Part shown: in pieces, positions 1 to 7,478 of the stretch
Position numbering within the stretch: position 1 is the first letter of the stretch
Layout: every line of letters starts with the position of its first letter
NCBI GenBank assembly: GCA_946886675.1
Contig: CAMPIZ010000007.1
Coordinates: forward strand, 1-15,694
Reading direction: 5' to 3'
Source of the DNA: an uncultured Flavobacterium sp.
Lineage (GTDB): Bacteria; Bacteroidota; Bacteroidia; Flavobacteriales; Flavobacteriaceae
Length of the DNA: 15,694 bases
Program-made: the position numbers and the translations under genes
The notes under the pieces: generated by a model
What the model was told of the DNA's origin: nothing
Database searches by the model: none
What the model saw: only the letters and a program-made list of their open reading frames with translations

Positions 1-151
1 TATAATCTGTTTTCCTGTCAGAAAAGTAAGGGGTTTCATATTCCCCTTTTCTATCAGTTTCATTATAGCCTGCAACCGTTTTTACGGCACATGAGGAAAT
101 GGAAACAGCAAGAAAACTAATTAGAAAAAACCGAGTCAGGAACCTGTGCAT
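1..151 (-). CDS. Partial lipoprotein gene, runs off the window
   Basis: Reading from the ATG at 151 gives 50 residues without a stop. The N-terminus MHRFLTRFFLISFLAVSISSC is a lipoprotein signal peptide with a lipobox-like end and Cys21 as the lipidation site; the mature start AVKTVAGYNETDRKGEYE is polar. The gene overlaps the end of the LolA-like gene by 35 bases, in a different frame. The LolA stop, TAG, lies at 119-117. This is too short a fragment to assign a family. Small lipoproteins next to LolA-like genes are known in aryl-polyene clusters and may form the outer-membrane acceptor (inference). No Shine-Dalgarno sequence is seen, as expected for Bacteroidota. Confidence 0.8.
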   Translation of the reverse strand, partial: MHRFLTRFFLISFLAVSISSCAVKTVAGYNETDRKGEYETPYFSDRKTDY

Positions 152-749
152 TGGCAGTTTTATTTTTAAACACTATCCTGGTATAATCCCCGGATGGTTC
201 TGTCATTTTTACTTCAGATACCATGTACCCTTTTTTGTCAAAATACAGTTCCATATGGTTAATGTATTTTTTTAGCGCTGCATCTTTTGGTACCAGCTTT
301 GTAATATTATATTCAGAGGTTTTGTAAAAAGTGATATTAAATTCTTTTTCATCAAACATATTACCACTCACACTGCCTACGATAAGTTTATTAAGCTTAG
401 CAAACATTTTGCTGTTGCCGACATTCATTGACGATTTTTTCCCGGCATCGTTAATAAATATCTTATTATTTTTAAATATCACGCTGTATTGGTAAGGCTT
501 TGTGTACTGCCATAACAGCATTCCCGGAGCCTTAAAGCTCATTTTCCCGAAAGTTTCAATATCATCTGACAAAAAATCCATATGCTTGTACTGCACAAAA
601 TCGGCTGTAAGTGTCCTGGTATTTTTTGATACAGCATTAACCTCGTTTTTAAAAGATGTAATTTCTGCAGCATTCATTTTCTGTTCCTGAGCATTTGCAG
701 AAAAAGCTGTAAGCAGTATAAAAAAAAAGTACAGAATATTATTCCTCAT
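117..749 (-). CDS. LolA-like periplasmic lipid/lipoprotein carrier
   Basis: This 210-residue protein starts with a signal peptide (hydrophobic core at about 6-17, probable cleavage after SANA at residue 20). The mature part matches the LolA half-barrel: TLTADFVQYKHMDFLSDDIE, then FGKMSFKAPGMLLWQYTKPYQYSVIFKNNKIFIND, a strand order and aromatic pattern typical of the family. LolA proteins carry hydrophobic cargo, usually lipoproteins, across the periplasm. LolA-like genes are part of aryl-polyene clusters and probably serve pigment or its lipid carrier (inference). It overlaps the deacetylase gene by 11 bases and the next gene, encoding a lipoprotein, by 35. Confidence 0.88.
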   Translation of the reverse strand: MRNNILYFFFILLTAFSANAQEQKMNAAEITSFKNEVNAVSKNTRTLTADFVQYKHMDFLSDDIETFGKMSFKAPGMLLWQYTKPYQYSVIFKNNKIFINDAGKKSSMNVGNSKMFAKLNKLIVGSVSGNMFDEKEFNITFYKTSEYNITKLVPKDAALKKYINHMELYFDKKGYMVSEVKMTEPSGDYTRIVFKNKTANAQVPDSVFSN

Positions 750-1515
750 AAGCTTTTATATTAAGCAGACGGTCTATGGTGACCATTTGATATTTATTCT
801 GCTTCAAAAATACCAATAATTGTTCCAAAACATTTACGGTTTTCTGAGAAGTATCATGAAGCAAAATAATGCTTCCCGGCGCCAGTCTGTTTTTAATACG
901 GTTTAAAATATGTTCCTCGTCTGTAAGCACTGCATCGAGAGAACGGATATTCCAGCCAATAACATTATGGCCTGTATGCCTGACCGCATTTGATATATTA
1001 GGATTGGTTACTCCATAAGGCGGCCTGAACAGCCTTGCTTTTTTTGCAGCAACTTCGAGAATAGCAGTATCAGTTGATATTATTTCCTCAATCATCTTCT
1101 TTCTGGAGTACAATCCTATATCAGATGCATGATTATAGGTATGGTTGCCTATAGTATGGCCTTCTTCAATAACTTTTTTTAATATTTCAGGATATTTATC
1201 TATTTGCCTGCCGATGCAAAAAAATGTTGCTTTTGCATCATGCTGTTTTAATAAAGCCAGTACTTTTTCTGTTTCAGGTGTAGGCCCGTCGTCAAAAGTA
1301 ATGGCAATCTGCTTTCCATCCGGATTCTTCTGGCTGCACAAAGCTTTCAGGTGATAATTAAACCTGATAAAAGCCGAACCAATACCGGTAATAAAAACCC
1401 ATAGTATTAGAGGAACTAAAAATACCCACCATGCTACAGATATAAAAACAGAAAGGGTTATAAGCCCAAAAATGACAAACGCAAAAAAGAGAGTATTTAC
1501 TTTATGGTTCAGCAT
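739..1515 (-). CDS. Membrane-anchored polysaccharide deacetylase family (NodB-like, CE4) protein
   Basis: This 258-residue protein has two N-terminal hydrophobic segments (about 8-27 and 29-49) and then a complete NodB-type domain: TFDDGPTP with Asp75 and Asp76, the metal motif HTYNH (His125, His129), RPPYG at 164-168 and ILLHD with His220. Residues for metal binding and acid/base chemistry are present, so it is likely an active amide or ester hydrolase in the periplasm. Family members deacetylate chitin oligomers, peptidoglycan or exopolysaccharide. What it does in a pigment operon is not evident; trimming an acyl group or an envelope glycan at the export site are possibilities (inference). 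It overlaps the CLF-like gene by 7 bases and the LolA-like gene by 11. Confidence 0.88.
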   Translation of the reverse strand: MLNHKVNTLFFAFVIFGLITLSVFISVAWWVFLVPLILWVFITGIGSAFIRFNYHLKALCSQKNPDGKQIAITFDDGPTPETEKVLALLKQHDAKATFFCIGRQIDKYPEILKKVIEEGHTIGNHTYNHASDIGLYSRKKMIEEIISTDTAILEVAAKKARLFRPPYGVTNPNISNAVRHTGHNVIGWNIRSLDAVLTDEEHILNRIKNRLAPGSIILLHDTSQKTVNVLEQLLVFLKQNKYQMVTIDRLLNIKAYEE

Positions 1516-2573
1516 TTTGAAAGAAGTGTAAAACTATGGTCTTTACCCTGGTACTGATTGTACAGCAATATGTTTGTATATTCAGGATTATGGAGATTAT
1601 TTACAGATACTGCCTGAGGCACCTCCTGCCGTTTTATAACATGGGAAGCTACCCAAAACCCAAAGGCAGAAGCAGTATTATATTCCCCGCACAAATGCTT
1701 GTAATATATCTGGGGCTTTTGTGAAAATACATTGCTGCATAATTCCTGGTAATACCCATCATATAAAGAATCTCCGTTGTAACCCAGCACTACCGCATCT
1801 ATAGAAGCTATGTCAAGTCCATTTTTAAAAAGGAAATCTTTTAAGTGGCCCTCCACTTCATCTTTATCCAGGGCATTATAAATTGCTGTATCTTTTAATT
1901 CTGCATAAGTGCTTTCCCTCTTGGTATCGGAAAGCACAAAAAAACTGGCTCCCTCAGAAAAAACAGCCCCTGAAGTTTGCGACTCCAGGACTGTAAAGGG
2001 CGCATTATTTTTAGATTTTATAGTCCCTTTTATTTTAAGGAACTCTGTTCCTGACTGTGAAGATTCTTCTATTCCGCCAACCAGTATATTTGATGCCTCA
2101 TTTTCCTCAATCTGCAAAAGGGCATCCATAAGTGCCGATTCAAAAGAAACTGCACCGTTTACATAAGTAAAATTATAAGCTTTACACTGAAGCCCTAAAG
2201 CTATTTGTGCACCCACGGTATTGTGTGTGGACTGTATAAAAGAAGTAGGGGTTAAAAACTCTTCCTTATTATCCAGTATGGCTTTCAAAAATTTTTCGGA
2301 ATCTACACTACAGCCCATTCCTGTTCCTGTAATAATAGCGTCAGGTATTTCTATGCCTGCTTCCCTCATTGCCTTTGCCGAGGCTGCCACACCGTTTTTT
2401 ACCCCTTTTGCCATTCTCCTTCCTGCAGCGGGGGGAATAAACTCTTTATAATCAGGCTGATCTATTTCCAGTACATTTTCACAATCATTAAAAATAACAT
2501 TATCAGGAAAACCTTCAGTGAAGGTTTTTTGTGCAGAAACGCATCCGGTACCGTTGATATAGCATTTTTTCAT
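1509..2573 (-). CDS. Chain-length-factor-like ketosynthase homologue lacking the catalytic triad
   Basis: This 354-residue protein keeps the KS fold signature: LTPTSFIQSTHNTVGAQIAL is the dimer-interface helix, then FTYVNGAVSFESAL in the nucleophile elbow and LVGGIEESS beyond it. The position of the catalytic Cys is Ala141, the HGTATP motif is replaced by GYNGDSLYDG, and the second histidine region reads LCGEYNT, with Glu for His. None of the three catalytic residues remains, so it cannot condense alone. Coupling by TGATG to an intact ketosynthase points to a KSbeta/CLF role in setting chain length in a heterodimer. The C-terminus (SFTLLSKC) is shorter than in active enzymes and lacks the GFGG loop. 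A deacetylase gene follows with a 7-base overlap. Confidence 0.85.
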   Translation of the reverse strand: MKKCYINGTGCVSAQKTFTEGFPDNVIFNDCENVLEIDQPDYKEFIPPAAGRRMAKGVKNGVAASAKAMREAGIEIPDAIITGTGMGCSVDSEKFLKAILDNKEEFLTPTSFIQSTHNTVGAQIALGLQCKAYNFTYVNGAVSFESALMDALLQIEENEASNILVGGIEESSQSGTEFLKIKGTIKSKNNAPFTVLESQTSGAVFSEGASFFVLSDTKRESTYAELKDTAIYNALDKDEVEGHLKDFLFKNGLDIASIDAVVLGYNGDSLYDGYYQELCSNVFSQKPQIYYKHLCGEYNTASAFGFWVASHVIKRQEVPQAVSVNNLHNPEYTNILLYNQYQGKDHSFTLLSKC

Positions 2574-3769
2574 CAGTTCTTGGAAAACAGCAGGGTTGAA
2601 CAGTTACCTCCAAATCCGAAAGAATTGGACAGGACATGATTTATTTGTTTATCTTTTAGAACCGTTTGCGGAACGAGATTAAACTCATCCATTTTGGTTG
2701 TAAAATTCAGGTTAGGAAAAACCTTCCCGTTTTGTATGGCCAGCACACTGTAAACTGCTTCAACAGCTGCGGCGGCGGCAAGTGTATGCCCGGTAAAAGG
2801 TTTGGTAGAGCTAAAATCAGGCACTTTTTCATCAAAAACCCTTATCAATGCCCTTCCTTCTGAAAGGTCATTGTTTGGAGTAGCTGTTCCGTGTGCATTT
2901 ATATAATTAATATCCTGTGGCTTTAAGCCTGATATCTTAAATGCCTTTTGCATGGCAAGATATGCGCCCTCCCCGTTTTCAGACGAAGCTGTTTGATGAT
3001 AAGCATCATTAGCATTACCGTAACCGGAAAGATATGCCAGTACTTTCTTGTTATACTTTTTTACCAACGCTTCTGATTCCAGGACTAAAAATGCTGCTGC
3101 CTCACCCAGGTTAAGCCCTTTACGATTATTATCAAATGGCGTATTATAATTATCTGATAAAATCATAAGGGTTTTGAAACCGTTTATGGTAAACTTTGAA
3201 AGCGCATCGGTACCGCCTACAATAACCCTGTCCAGCTTTCCGGCTTTAATAAGCCTTGCTCCCAGCATAATAGCATTTGCTGCCGAAGAACAGGCCGTAC
3301 TTATAGTAGTTACCATGCCTTTAAGACCAAGTTGTTCGGCGATTTTATGAGTAGAATCACCCGCGTCATGAGAATCTATATACCTCCTGTTTTCTTCACT
3401 CTCAAAGTAGTCATAAAAAAAACGCTCGGTCATGTCCATACCGCCAACACTTGTGGCCGATATGAGGCCGGTATTATACTCGTTAATATTATCTATCTCT
3501 GCATTTTTTACAGCCTGCTTTGCTGCGAGCGCACCTAGCATGGCTGTACGGGTATAGTTGTTGCCCTCAATAAGGTTTAGCTCTTCAGCAAGTTGATCGT
3601 TGGTTTTTTTAATCTCACCAACCTTTATAACATTGCTGTGTATAGTAGAAATGTTTTCTATAGTGCTTATACCCGGCTTGCCGTTTATAAGGGCATGATA
3701 ATTTTCTTCGACATTATATCCTATCGAAGAAATGATTCCCATTCCTGTTATGGCAACCCCATTACCCAT
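2573..3769 (-). CDS. Beta-ketoacyl-ACP synthase, third, probable KS of a KS/CLF pair
   Basis: This 398-residue KAS I/II-type enzyme has Cys160 (ISTACSSAANA), His293 (NAHGTATP) and His328 (KPFTGHTLA), and a normal C-terminal NSFGFGGNCS loop. The start MGNGVAITGMG is the family start, 3 bases from the ACP gene. Its stop overlaps the start of a full-length CLF-like gene by TGATG, the same arrangement as KSalpha/KSbeta in type II polyketide systems. In aryl-polyene synthesis a KS:CLF heterodimer (ApeO with ApeC in the described Xenorhabdus system) does chain elongation, so this is the best candidate for the main polyene-extending enzyme (inference). Confidence 0.92.
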   Translation of the reverse strand: MGNGVAITGMGIISSIGYNVEENYHALINGKPGISTIENISTIHSNVIKVGEIKKTNDQLAEELNLIEGNNYTRTAMLGALAAKQAVKNAEIDNINEYNTGLISATSVGGMDMTERFFYDYFESEENRRYIDSHDAGDSTHKIAEQLGLKGMVTTISTACSSAANAIMLGARLIKAGKLDRVIVGGTDALSKFTINGFKTLMILSDNYNTPFDNNRKGLNLGEAAAFLVLESEALVKKYNKKVLAYLSGYGNANDAYHQTASSENGEGAYLAMQKAFKISGLKPQDINYINAHGTATPNNDLSEGRALIRVFDEKVPDFSSTKPFTGHTLAAAAAVEAVYSVLAIQNGKVFPNLNFTTKMDEFNLVPQTVLKDKQINHVLSNSFGFGGNCSTLLFSKN

Positions 3770-3772
3770 AGT

Positions 3773-4030
3773 TTATTTTGTGCGGTTTTCAGAAATATAA
3801 CTAGCCATGGTATCGATAGACTGAAAAATAGCCCTTCCTTCTTTTGGATCGGCCAGCTTAATACCATAATCTTTATCAAGCATTACAATAAGTTCCAGCG
3901 CATCAATAGAATCCAGTCCAAGTCCGTCGCCAAAAAGCGCATCCCCATCATTAATGTCTTCGATCTTAATATCTTCAAGGTTCAGGATATCGATAATCTT
4001 TTCTTTCAGTTCCTGCTTTAATGCTTCCAT
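3773..4030 (-). CDS. Acyl carrier protein (second)
   Basis: This 85-residue acidic protein has the phosphopantetheine motif LGLDSIDALELIVML with Ser41 as attachment site. It lies 3 bases from genes on either side: the half-ketosynthase upstream and an intact ketosynthase downstream. This placement beside the ketosynthase/CLF-like pair suggests it carries the polyene chain during elongation (inference). It differs from the first ACP in the sequence around the Ser (SIDALEL versus SLDYVDL), as expected if the two interact with different partner enzymes. Two ACPs are usual in aryl-polyene clusters. Confidence 0.95.
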   Translation of the reverse strand: MEALKQELKEKIIDILNLEDIKIEDINDGDALFGDGLGLDSIDALELIVMLDKDYGIKLADPKEGRAIFQSIDTMASYISENRTK

Positions 4031-4033
4031 GTG

Positions 4034-4639
4034 TTACTTTAAATATAATGTTTGTATGTTTTGTGCTGTATGTTCTGTTTCGCCTTCCGTTGACACAAGA
4101 TACAGGAAGGCTTTGTATTCTTCTTTATATAGTTCTACCCATCCGCATAAAACATTTTGTGCTTTATGGGTGTTAAGCAGAATAGTTGCATAATCAGCAA
4201 AAAACTGCGGATTGAACGCCTCAAATATAAAGAAACTATTTTCAGTATATAAACGGTGCCTTATGCTAATTTCCCCAAGGCATATATTAGGGAGTGTGTA
4301 TACAAAAACAGCCGGACTGGGATAAAAATTTTCATTATCTGCTATAGAGTCCTCAAACTTTACATCGGTATCAAGGCTGGAGGAGGTGTTGGCAAATAAA
4401 AGTGCAGTATTGCTTTTATCCCCAACATCCTTAAGTAAAAGCTCCGATCCAAGAAAGGCCAGCTTGCTCAGGCTATCCATTTTAAAAAACTTAGGATACT
4501 CTATCGCAAAATATCTGTAGGCTTGTTTGGCAAAATCTGCAAAAGGCATATCTCCGGAATTAAAAATCTCTTTCCCGTTCACCTTCACACTATTCCCTTG
4601 TATGGAGCAATATCCTGATATGTATTTCTTATCTGCCAT
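4034..4639 (-). CDS. Half-length ketosynthase-like protein without an active-site Cys
   Basis: This 201-residue protein resembles the N-terminal half of a ketosynthase. NTALLFANTSSSLDTD (from residue 77) matches the third strand region; PSPAVFVYTLPNICLGEISI matches the dimer-interface helix seen in the full-length CLF-like neighbour as TPTSFIQSTHNTVGAQIA. The nucleophile position falls at about Phe142 (FEAFNPQ), and LCGWVEL corresponds to VAGADEV. The C-terminal thiolase half with both catalytic histidines is missing altogether. Since the reading frame is open and it is closely coupled to its neighbours (11-base overlap, 3-base gap to the ACP), I see it as a functional non-catalytic protein, perhaps a KS partner or scaffold, rather than a decayed gene. 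Remote similarity is by eye only. Confidence 0.72.
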   Translation of the reverse strand: MADKKYISGYCSIQGNSVKVNGKEIFNSGDMPFADFAKQAYRYFAIEYPKFFKMDSLSKLAFLGSELLLKDVGDKSNTALLFANTSSSLDTDVKFEDSIADNENFYPSPAVFVYTLPNICLGEISIRHRLYTENSFFIFEAFNPQFFADYATILLNTHKAQNVLCGWVELYKEEYKAFLYLVSTEGETEHTAQNIQTLYLK

Positions 4640-5774
4640 TAATTACTTTTTCAAAAACTACCGCAGTATTGCAGCCGCCAAACCCCGATGCGGTTTTAAG
4701 GAAATAGTTTATCTCCTTATCGCTGTTTTCCGTTATTACATTAATGGATTGGGATACACCCGGCTCATCATAACCAAACGATGCAAAAACCTTGTTTTGC
4801 TTCATGGATTCCAATCCAATTACCGTTTCAAGCAGTCCCGAAGCTCCCAGTGTATGTCCGTAATAGCCTTTAAAACTATTTAACGGGACTTCATCAAGCC
4901 CTGTCCTGTTAAAAGCAATAGCTTCCATTTCATCGTTAAAAGGGGTGGCAGTACCATGTGCCGATATATAATCTATTTGCTCTGCGTTAATACCCGCTTC
5001 CTTAAATGCATTTTCTATACTCTTTACCAAACCTTCACCCGTTCTTGAAGGCCCTGATATATGATTAGCATCGTTGATAGAGCTGTCTCCTGCAATCACT
5101 GCCGCGGCATCTTTATTGTTAAAAGTTACAAAAGCTGCCGCTGCTCCTTCGCCCAGCGTTACCCCTTTCCTGTTGGCCGAATATGGCTTACAAGGCACAT
5201 CGCTCATAGCCTGAAATGAATTAAATCCGGCCAGTACAAACTTAGAAACCTCATCGGCACCTGCAACAAAAGCATGGTCGTAGATCCCAGCCTGAATTAA
5301 ACGTTTAGCAACAGAAACTGCCATTATTCCCGACACGCAGGCATTTGATACTACAACAGGTTCTGTTTGAAAACCAAAATAATCTGCTATTGTCTTTCCC
5401 ATCTGTTGGAGATAAGCCTGAGAGGGTGGGTTTTCCTGTTTCTGTAAAGCTGTTATATTTCCTTTTGTAGTAGAAAGTATAAAGACTGATTTTTCATTTA
5501 AAGGCACGCCAGCACTTTTCACTACCGGATGCATTGCCAGCAGTATCATTTTTTCCAGCCTTGTATATTGTTTACCGTTACTTATATCGGCAAAAGCGGC
5601 ATTCAGCTTTGCACTATCTATAACGCCTGCGTAAAAAGGCTCCTGCATTAAATCGCTTTTTTGCAAGCTAATGCCTGAAACGCCATTTGTTACAGCCTTC
5701 ATATTTTCCTCCACGTTAAACCCCACTGGAGTAACGCAGCCTGTATGTGATATGTATACACTTCTTAATTCCAT
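4629..5774 (-). CDS. Beta-ketoacyl-ACP synthase, second, catalytically intact
   Basis: Read from the TGATG start, the protein has 381 residues, slightly short for a FabF. The triad is intact: Cys146 in VSNACVSG, His273 in SAHGTATP and His307 in GYYGHTLGA. The C-terminal SGFGGCNTAV loop is present but the usual Asn-Ser before it is replaced by Thr-Ala. It would condense malonyl-ACP with a growing chain. The next gene, overlapping by 11 bases, encodes a half-length degenerate ketosynthase, so the two may work as an unusual pair. It differs clearly from the ketosynthase at 2573-3769 and the one at 13724-14941, so the three are not recent duplicates. A longer reading from 5804 (391 residues) is less likely. 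Confidence 0.9.
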   Translation of the reverse strand: MELRSVYISHTGCVTPVGFNVEENMKAVTNGVSGISLQKSDLMQEPFYAGVIDSAKLNAAFADISNGKQYTRLEKMILLAMHPVVKSAGVPLNEKSVFILSTTKGNITALQKQENPPSQAYLQQMGKTIADYFGFQTEPVVVSNACVSGIMAVSVAKRLIQAGIYDHAFVAGADEVSKFVLAGFNSFQAMSDVPCKPYSANRKGVTLGEGAAAAFVTFNNKDAAAVIAGDSSINDANHISGPSRTGEGLVKSIENAFKEAGINAEQIDYISAHGTATPFNDEMEAIAFNRTGLDEVPLNSFKGYYGHTLGASGLLETVIGLESMKQNKVFASFGYDEPGVSQSINVITENSDKEINYFLKTASGFGGCNTAVVFEKVINGR

Positions 5775-5776
5775 CA
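5772..5776 (-). promoter_or_regulatory. TGATG stop-start junction that sets the ketosynthase start
   Basis: The thioesterase stop TGA (5776-5774) and an ATG (5774-5772) share one base. This stop-start overlap supports translational re-initiation and decides for the start that yields MELRSVYISHTG, the normal beginning of a ketosynthase. The longer reading from 5804 adds ten charged residues not expected in the family. The same TGATG arrangement recurs at 2571-2575. Confidence 0.7.
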
Positions 5777-6223
5777 CTTTACCAGCCCTGCTTTTTTTCT
5801 CCATTCCTCATAAAAAGGCGGGTAATTAAGCAGCATTACACCGTCATTATTCATAAATACCTGTATGGTTTCTCCCGTACAGGCTATATTATTATCTGCA
5901 TCGAATATTTTATACCTGAAAATCATTTTGGCCGCCGGGGTGTCTACAATAGTAGTTTCTATTCTTGCTATATCTCCGTAACGCAGCGGCAGTTTATGTT
6001 CGCAGCCTGACTTTACAATAGGAGTCGTATAGCCTTGTGCATGAATATCAAGATAGCTGATACCGTGCTTGCGGCCAAAAGCTTCACGCCCATCCTCAAA
6101 ATAAGTTATATAGTAGCCGTGCCAAACAATACCTAAAGGATCTGTTTCATTAAAACGCACCCTTATTTCCTGCGATACTGTAAGCTCTTCTGCTTCTTTA
6201 TACTGCTCTTTTCTTCTCATCAT
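5774..6223 (-). CDS. YbgC/FadM-like acyl thioesterase (4-hydroxybenzoyl-CoA thioesterase superfamily)
   Basis: This 149-residue hot-dog protein has the family motif ETDPLGIVWHGYYITYFEDGREAF: Asp28, His35 and Glu43 are in the usual places of YbgC-type thioesterases. It would hydrolyse acyl-ACP or acyl-CoA thioesters, either releasing the finished polyene acid or clearing stalled chains. Thioesterases of this class are regularly present in aryl-polyene clusters. It overlaps the permease gene by 26 bases and its TGA stop forms a TGATG junction with the ketosynthase start. Two adjacent ATGs (6223 and 6220) are equally possible starts. If esterification draws directly on the ACP-bound chain, this enzyme is likely for editing (inference). 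Confidence 0.88.
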   Translation of the reverse strand: MMRRKEQYKEAEELTVSQEIRVRFNETDPLGIVWHGYYITYFEDGREAFGRKHGISYLDIHAQGYTTPIVKSGCEHKLPLRYGDIARIETTIVDTPAAKMIFRYKIFDADNNIACTGETIQVFMNNDGVMLLNYPPFYEEWRKKAGLVK

Positions 6224-7478
6224 AAAAAATTGATATCGCTATCATTACCAGAAAAAACAGGAACAAAAGTCCTAGATGCGGCGAAATCCCTGCTAATGTA
6301 GCGTTTCTTAACAACACATCATAAAATGCCTCAAGCCCCCAGTTCATAGGAGAGGCCTTAGCAATATGCTGCATTATTTTAGGCATGGCAAATACCGGAA
6401 CCCATACACCGCCTATAGCTGCAAGTATAACTACAGAGGTAGCACCAAAAGGTGCTGACTGTTCCTGTGTTTTGGCCATCGTTCCTAATAAAATACCAAA
6501 ACCTATAGCTGCAAGACCGCTAAATAACGCCACTATACTCATTAGCACAAAAGTGCCATTAAGCTCTAAAGGTAAAAGCCCAATTACCGGAAAGAGATAC
6601 ATACCCACAGCCAGCATTAAATAAAACTGAAGCATACATATAATAAGGTATGTAATGGTCTTACCGCCAATAACTGTAGTATAGCTTACAGGATTTGTTC
6701 TTAGCCTTACAGCGGTACCCTGGCTTTTTTCTTTTACAAAATTTATGGATAGTGGCACCACTATAAAAAACACGGCAAACAGCGTCCATGCCGGAACGTT
6801 GTGCTGTGTAGAATTGGGAACCATTGCCTTATTATCAAACATAGGGACTATTTCCTTAAAACTGATGTAGCTTTCCTGGTTAAAAGCAGCCAAACTCTCT
6901 TCTCCCAACTGCTCAGTAAAAGCGGTATATATGGTTTTGGTTTCTATTTGCGAAATCATTTTATCAATAGTACTTTTAACGGCAGTTTTAAAAGCAGTTT
7001 GTGAAGCCGGATCAAAATACAGCCTCACTTCTTTTGGTTCATTTTCATCCGGTGAAATTTCTTCAGAAGCTTCTTCTTCCAGCATACCCTGCATAATTTC
7101 GGCAACATTTGCTTCCACCTTTGCTTTTAGCCCATCACTTAATTTTTCAGGTATTACTATTGCAAGCTGATATTCTCCGTCAAATACTTTATCCCGGGCA
7201 AATGCTTCATCTATAGGTTTTCCATGATCATGTGTAATCACTTCAAATGAATTGCTTTGCCCAAGGTTTTCCTGTACCAGTTTTGATACATCTCCTTTAT
7301 CATTATCAACTAAAAGGATTGGAATTCTGGTTTCTGTTGCTGTTTTAAATGTATTATCCTGTATAAGGGTAATAGTAATAATAAGCACCAACGGCATAAG
7401 AAACAGGATAACCAGTCCCCCTGCATCTCTTTTTAGCAGCAGCATCTCCTTATATATTGACATCCAAAGTTTATGCAT
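6198..7478 (-). CDS. ABC-2 type transporter permease
   Basis: This 426-residue membrane protein has one N-terminal transmembrane segment (about 20-39), then a large extracytoplasmic domain (about 45-225) rich in Glu and Asp. A cluster of five more segments follows at about 230-248, 274-300, 308-332, 345-365 and 402-420. This one-plus-five layout is typical of ABC-2 exporters of the YhgE/YhiH type. The C-terminal FYDEKKRAV tail faces the cytoplasm. It should form the channel of an exporter, probably as a homodimer, with the ATPase encoded immediately before it. Its stop overlaps the thioesterase start by 26 bases. The same operon encodes a LolA-like protein and a lipoprotein, so the exporter may hand product to an outer-membrane route (inference). 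Confidence 0.93.
   Translation of the reverse strand: MHKLWMSIYKEMLLLKRDAGGLVILFLMPLVLIITITLIQDNTFKTATETRIPILLVDNDKGDVSKLVQENLGQSNSFEVITHDHGKPIDEAFARDKVFDGEYQLAIVIPEKLSDGLKAKVEANVAEIMQGMLEEEASEEISPDENEPKEVRLYFDPASQTAFKTAVKSTIDKMISQIETKTIYTAFTEQLGEESLAAFNQESYISFKEIVPMFDNKAMVPNSTQHNVPAWTLFAVFFIVVPLSINFVKEKSQGTAVRLRTNPVSYTTVIGGKTITYLIICMLQFYLMLAVGMYLFPVIGLLPLELNGTFVLMSIVALFSGLAAIGFGILLGTMAKTQEQSAPFGATSVVILAAIGGVWVPVFAMPKIMQHIAKASPMNWGLEAFYDVLLRNATLAGISPHLGLLFLFFLVMIAISIFYDEKKRAV

Noticed and set aside
1..6. TATAAT at the left edge as a promoter element
   Set aside because: It lies within the lipoprotein coding sequence, no partner element is visible, and Bacteroidota promoters use a different -7 motif.
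3593..4021. 142-codon open frame on the plus strand across the ACP and ketosynthase genes
   Set aside because: It spans the junction of two well-supported minus-strand genes and has no family features.
4034..4639. Half-length ketosynthase as a pseudogene
   Set aside because: The frame is open with tight coupling to both neighbours and no frameshift remnant of the missing half, since the ACP gene begins 3 bases after its stop.
4527..4883. 118-codon open frame on the plus strand
   Set aside because: It is a shadow of the ketosynthase and half-ketosynthase genes, with a basic, unstructured composition.
5775..5804. Ten-codon N-terminal extension of the second ketosynthase from the ATG at 5804
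   Set aside because: The extension is charged and unlike the family; the TGATG stop-start at 5772-5776 gives the normal ketosynthase start.
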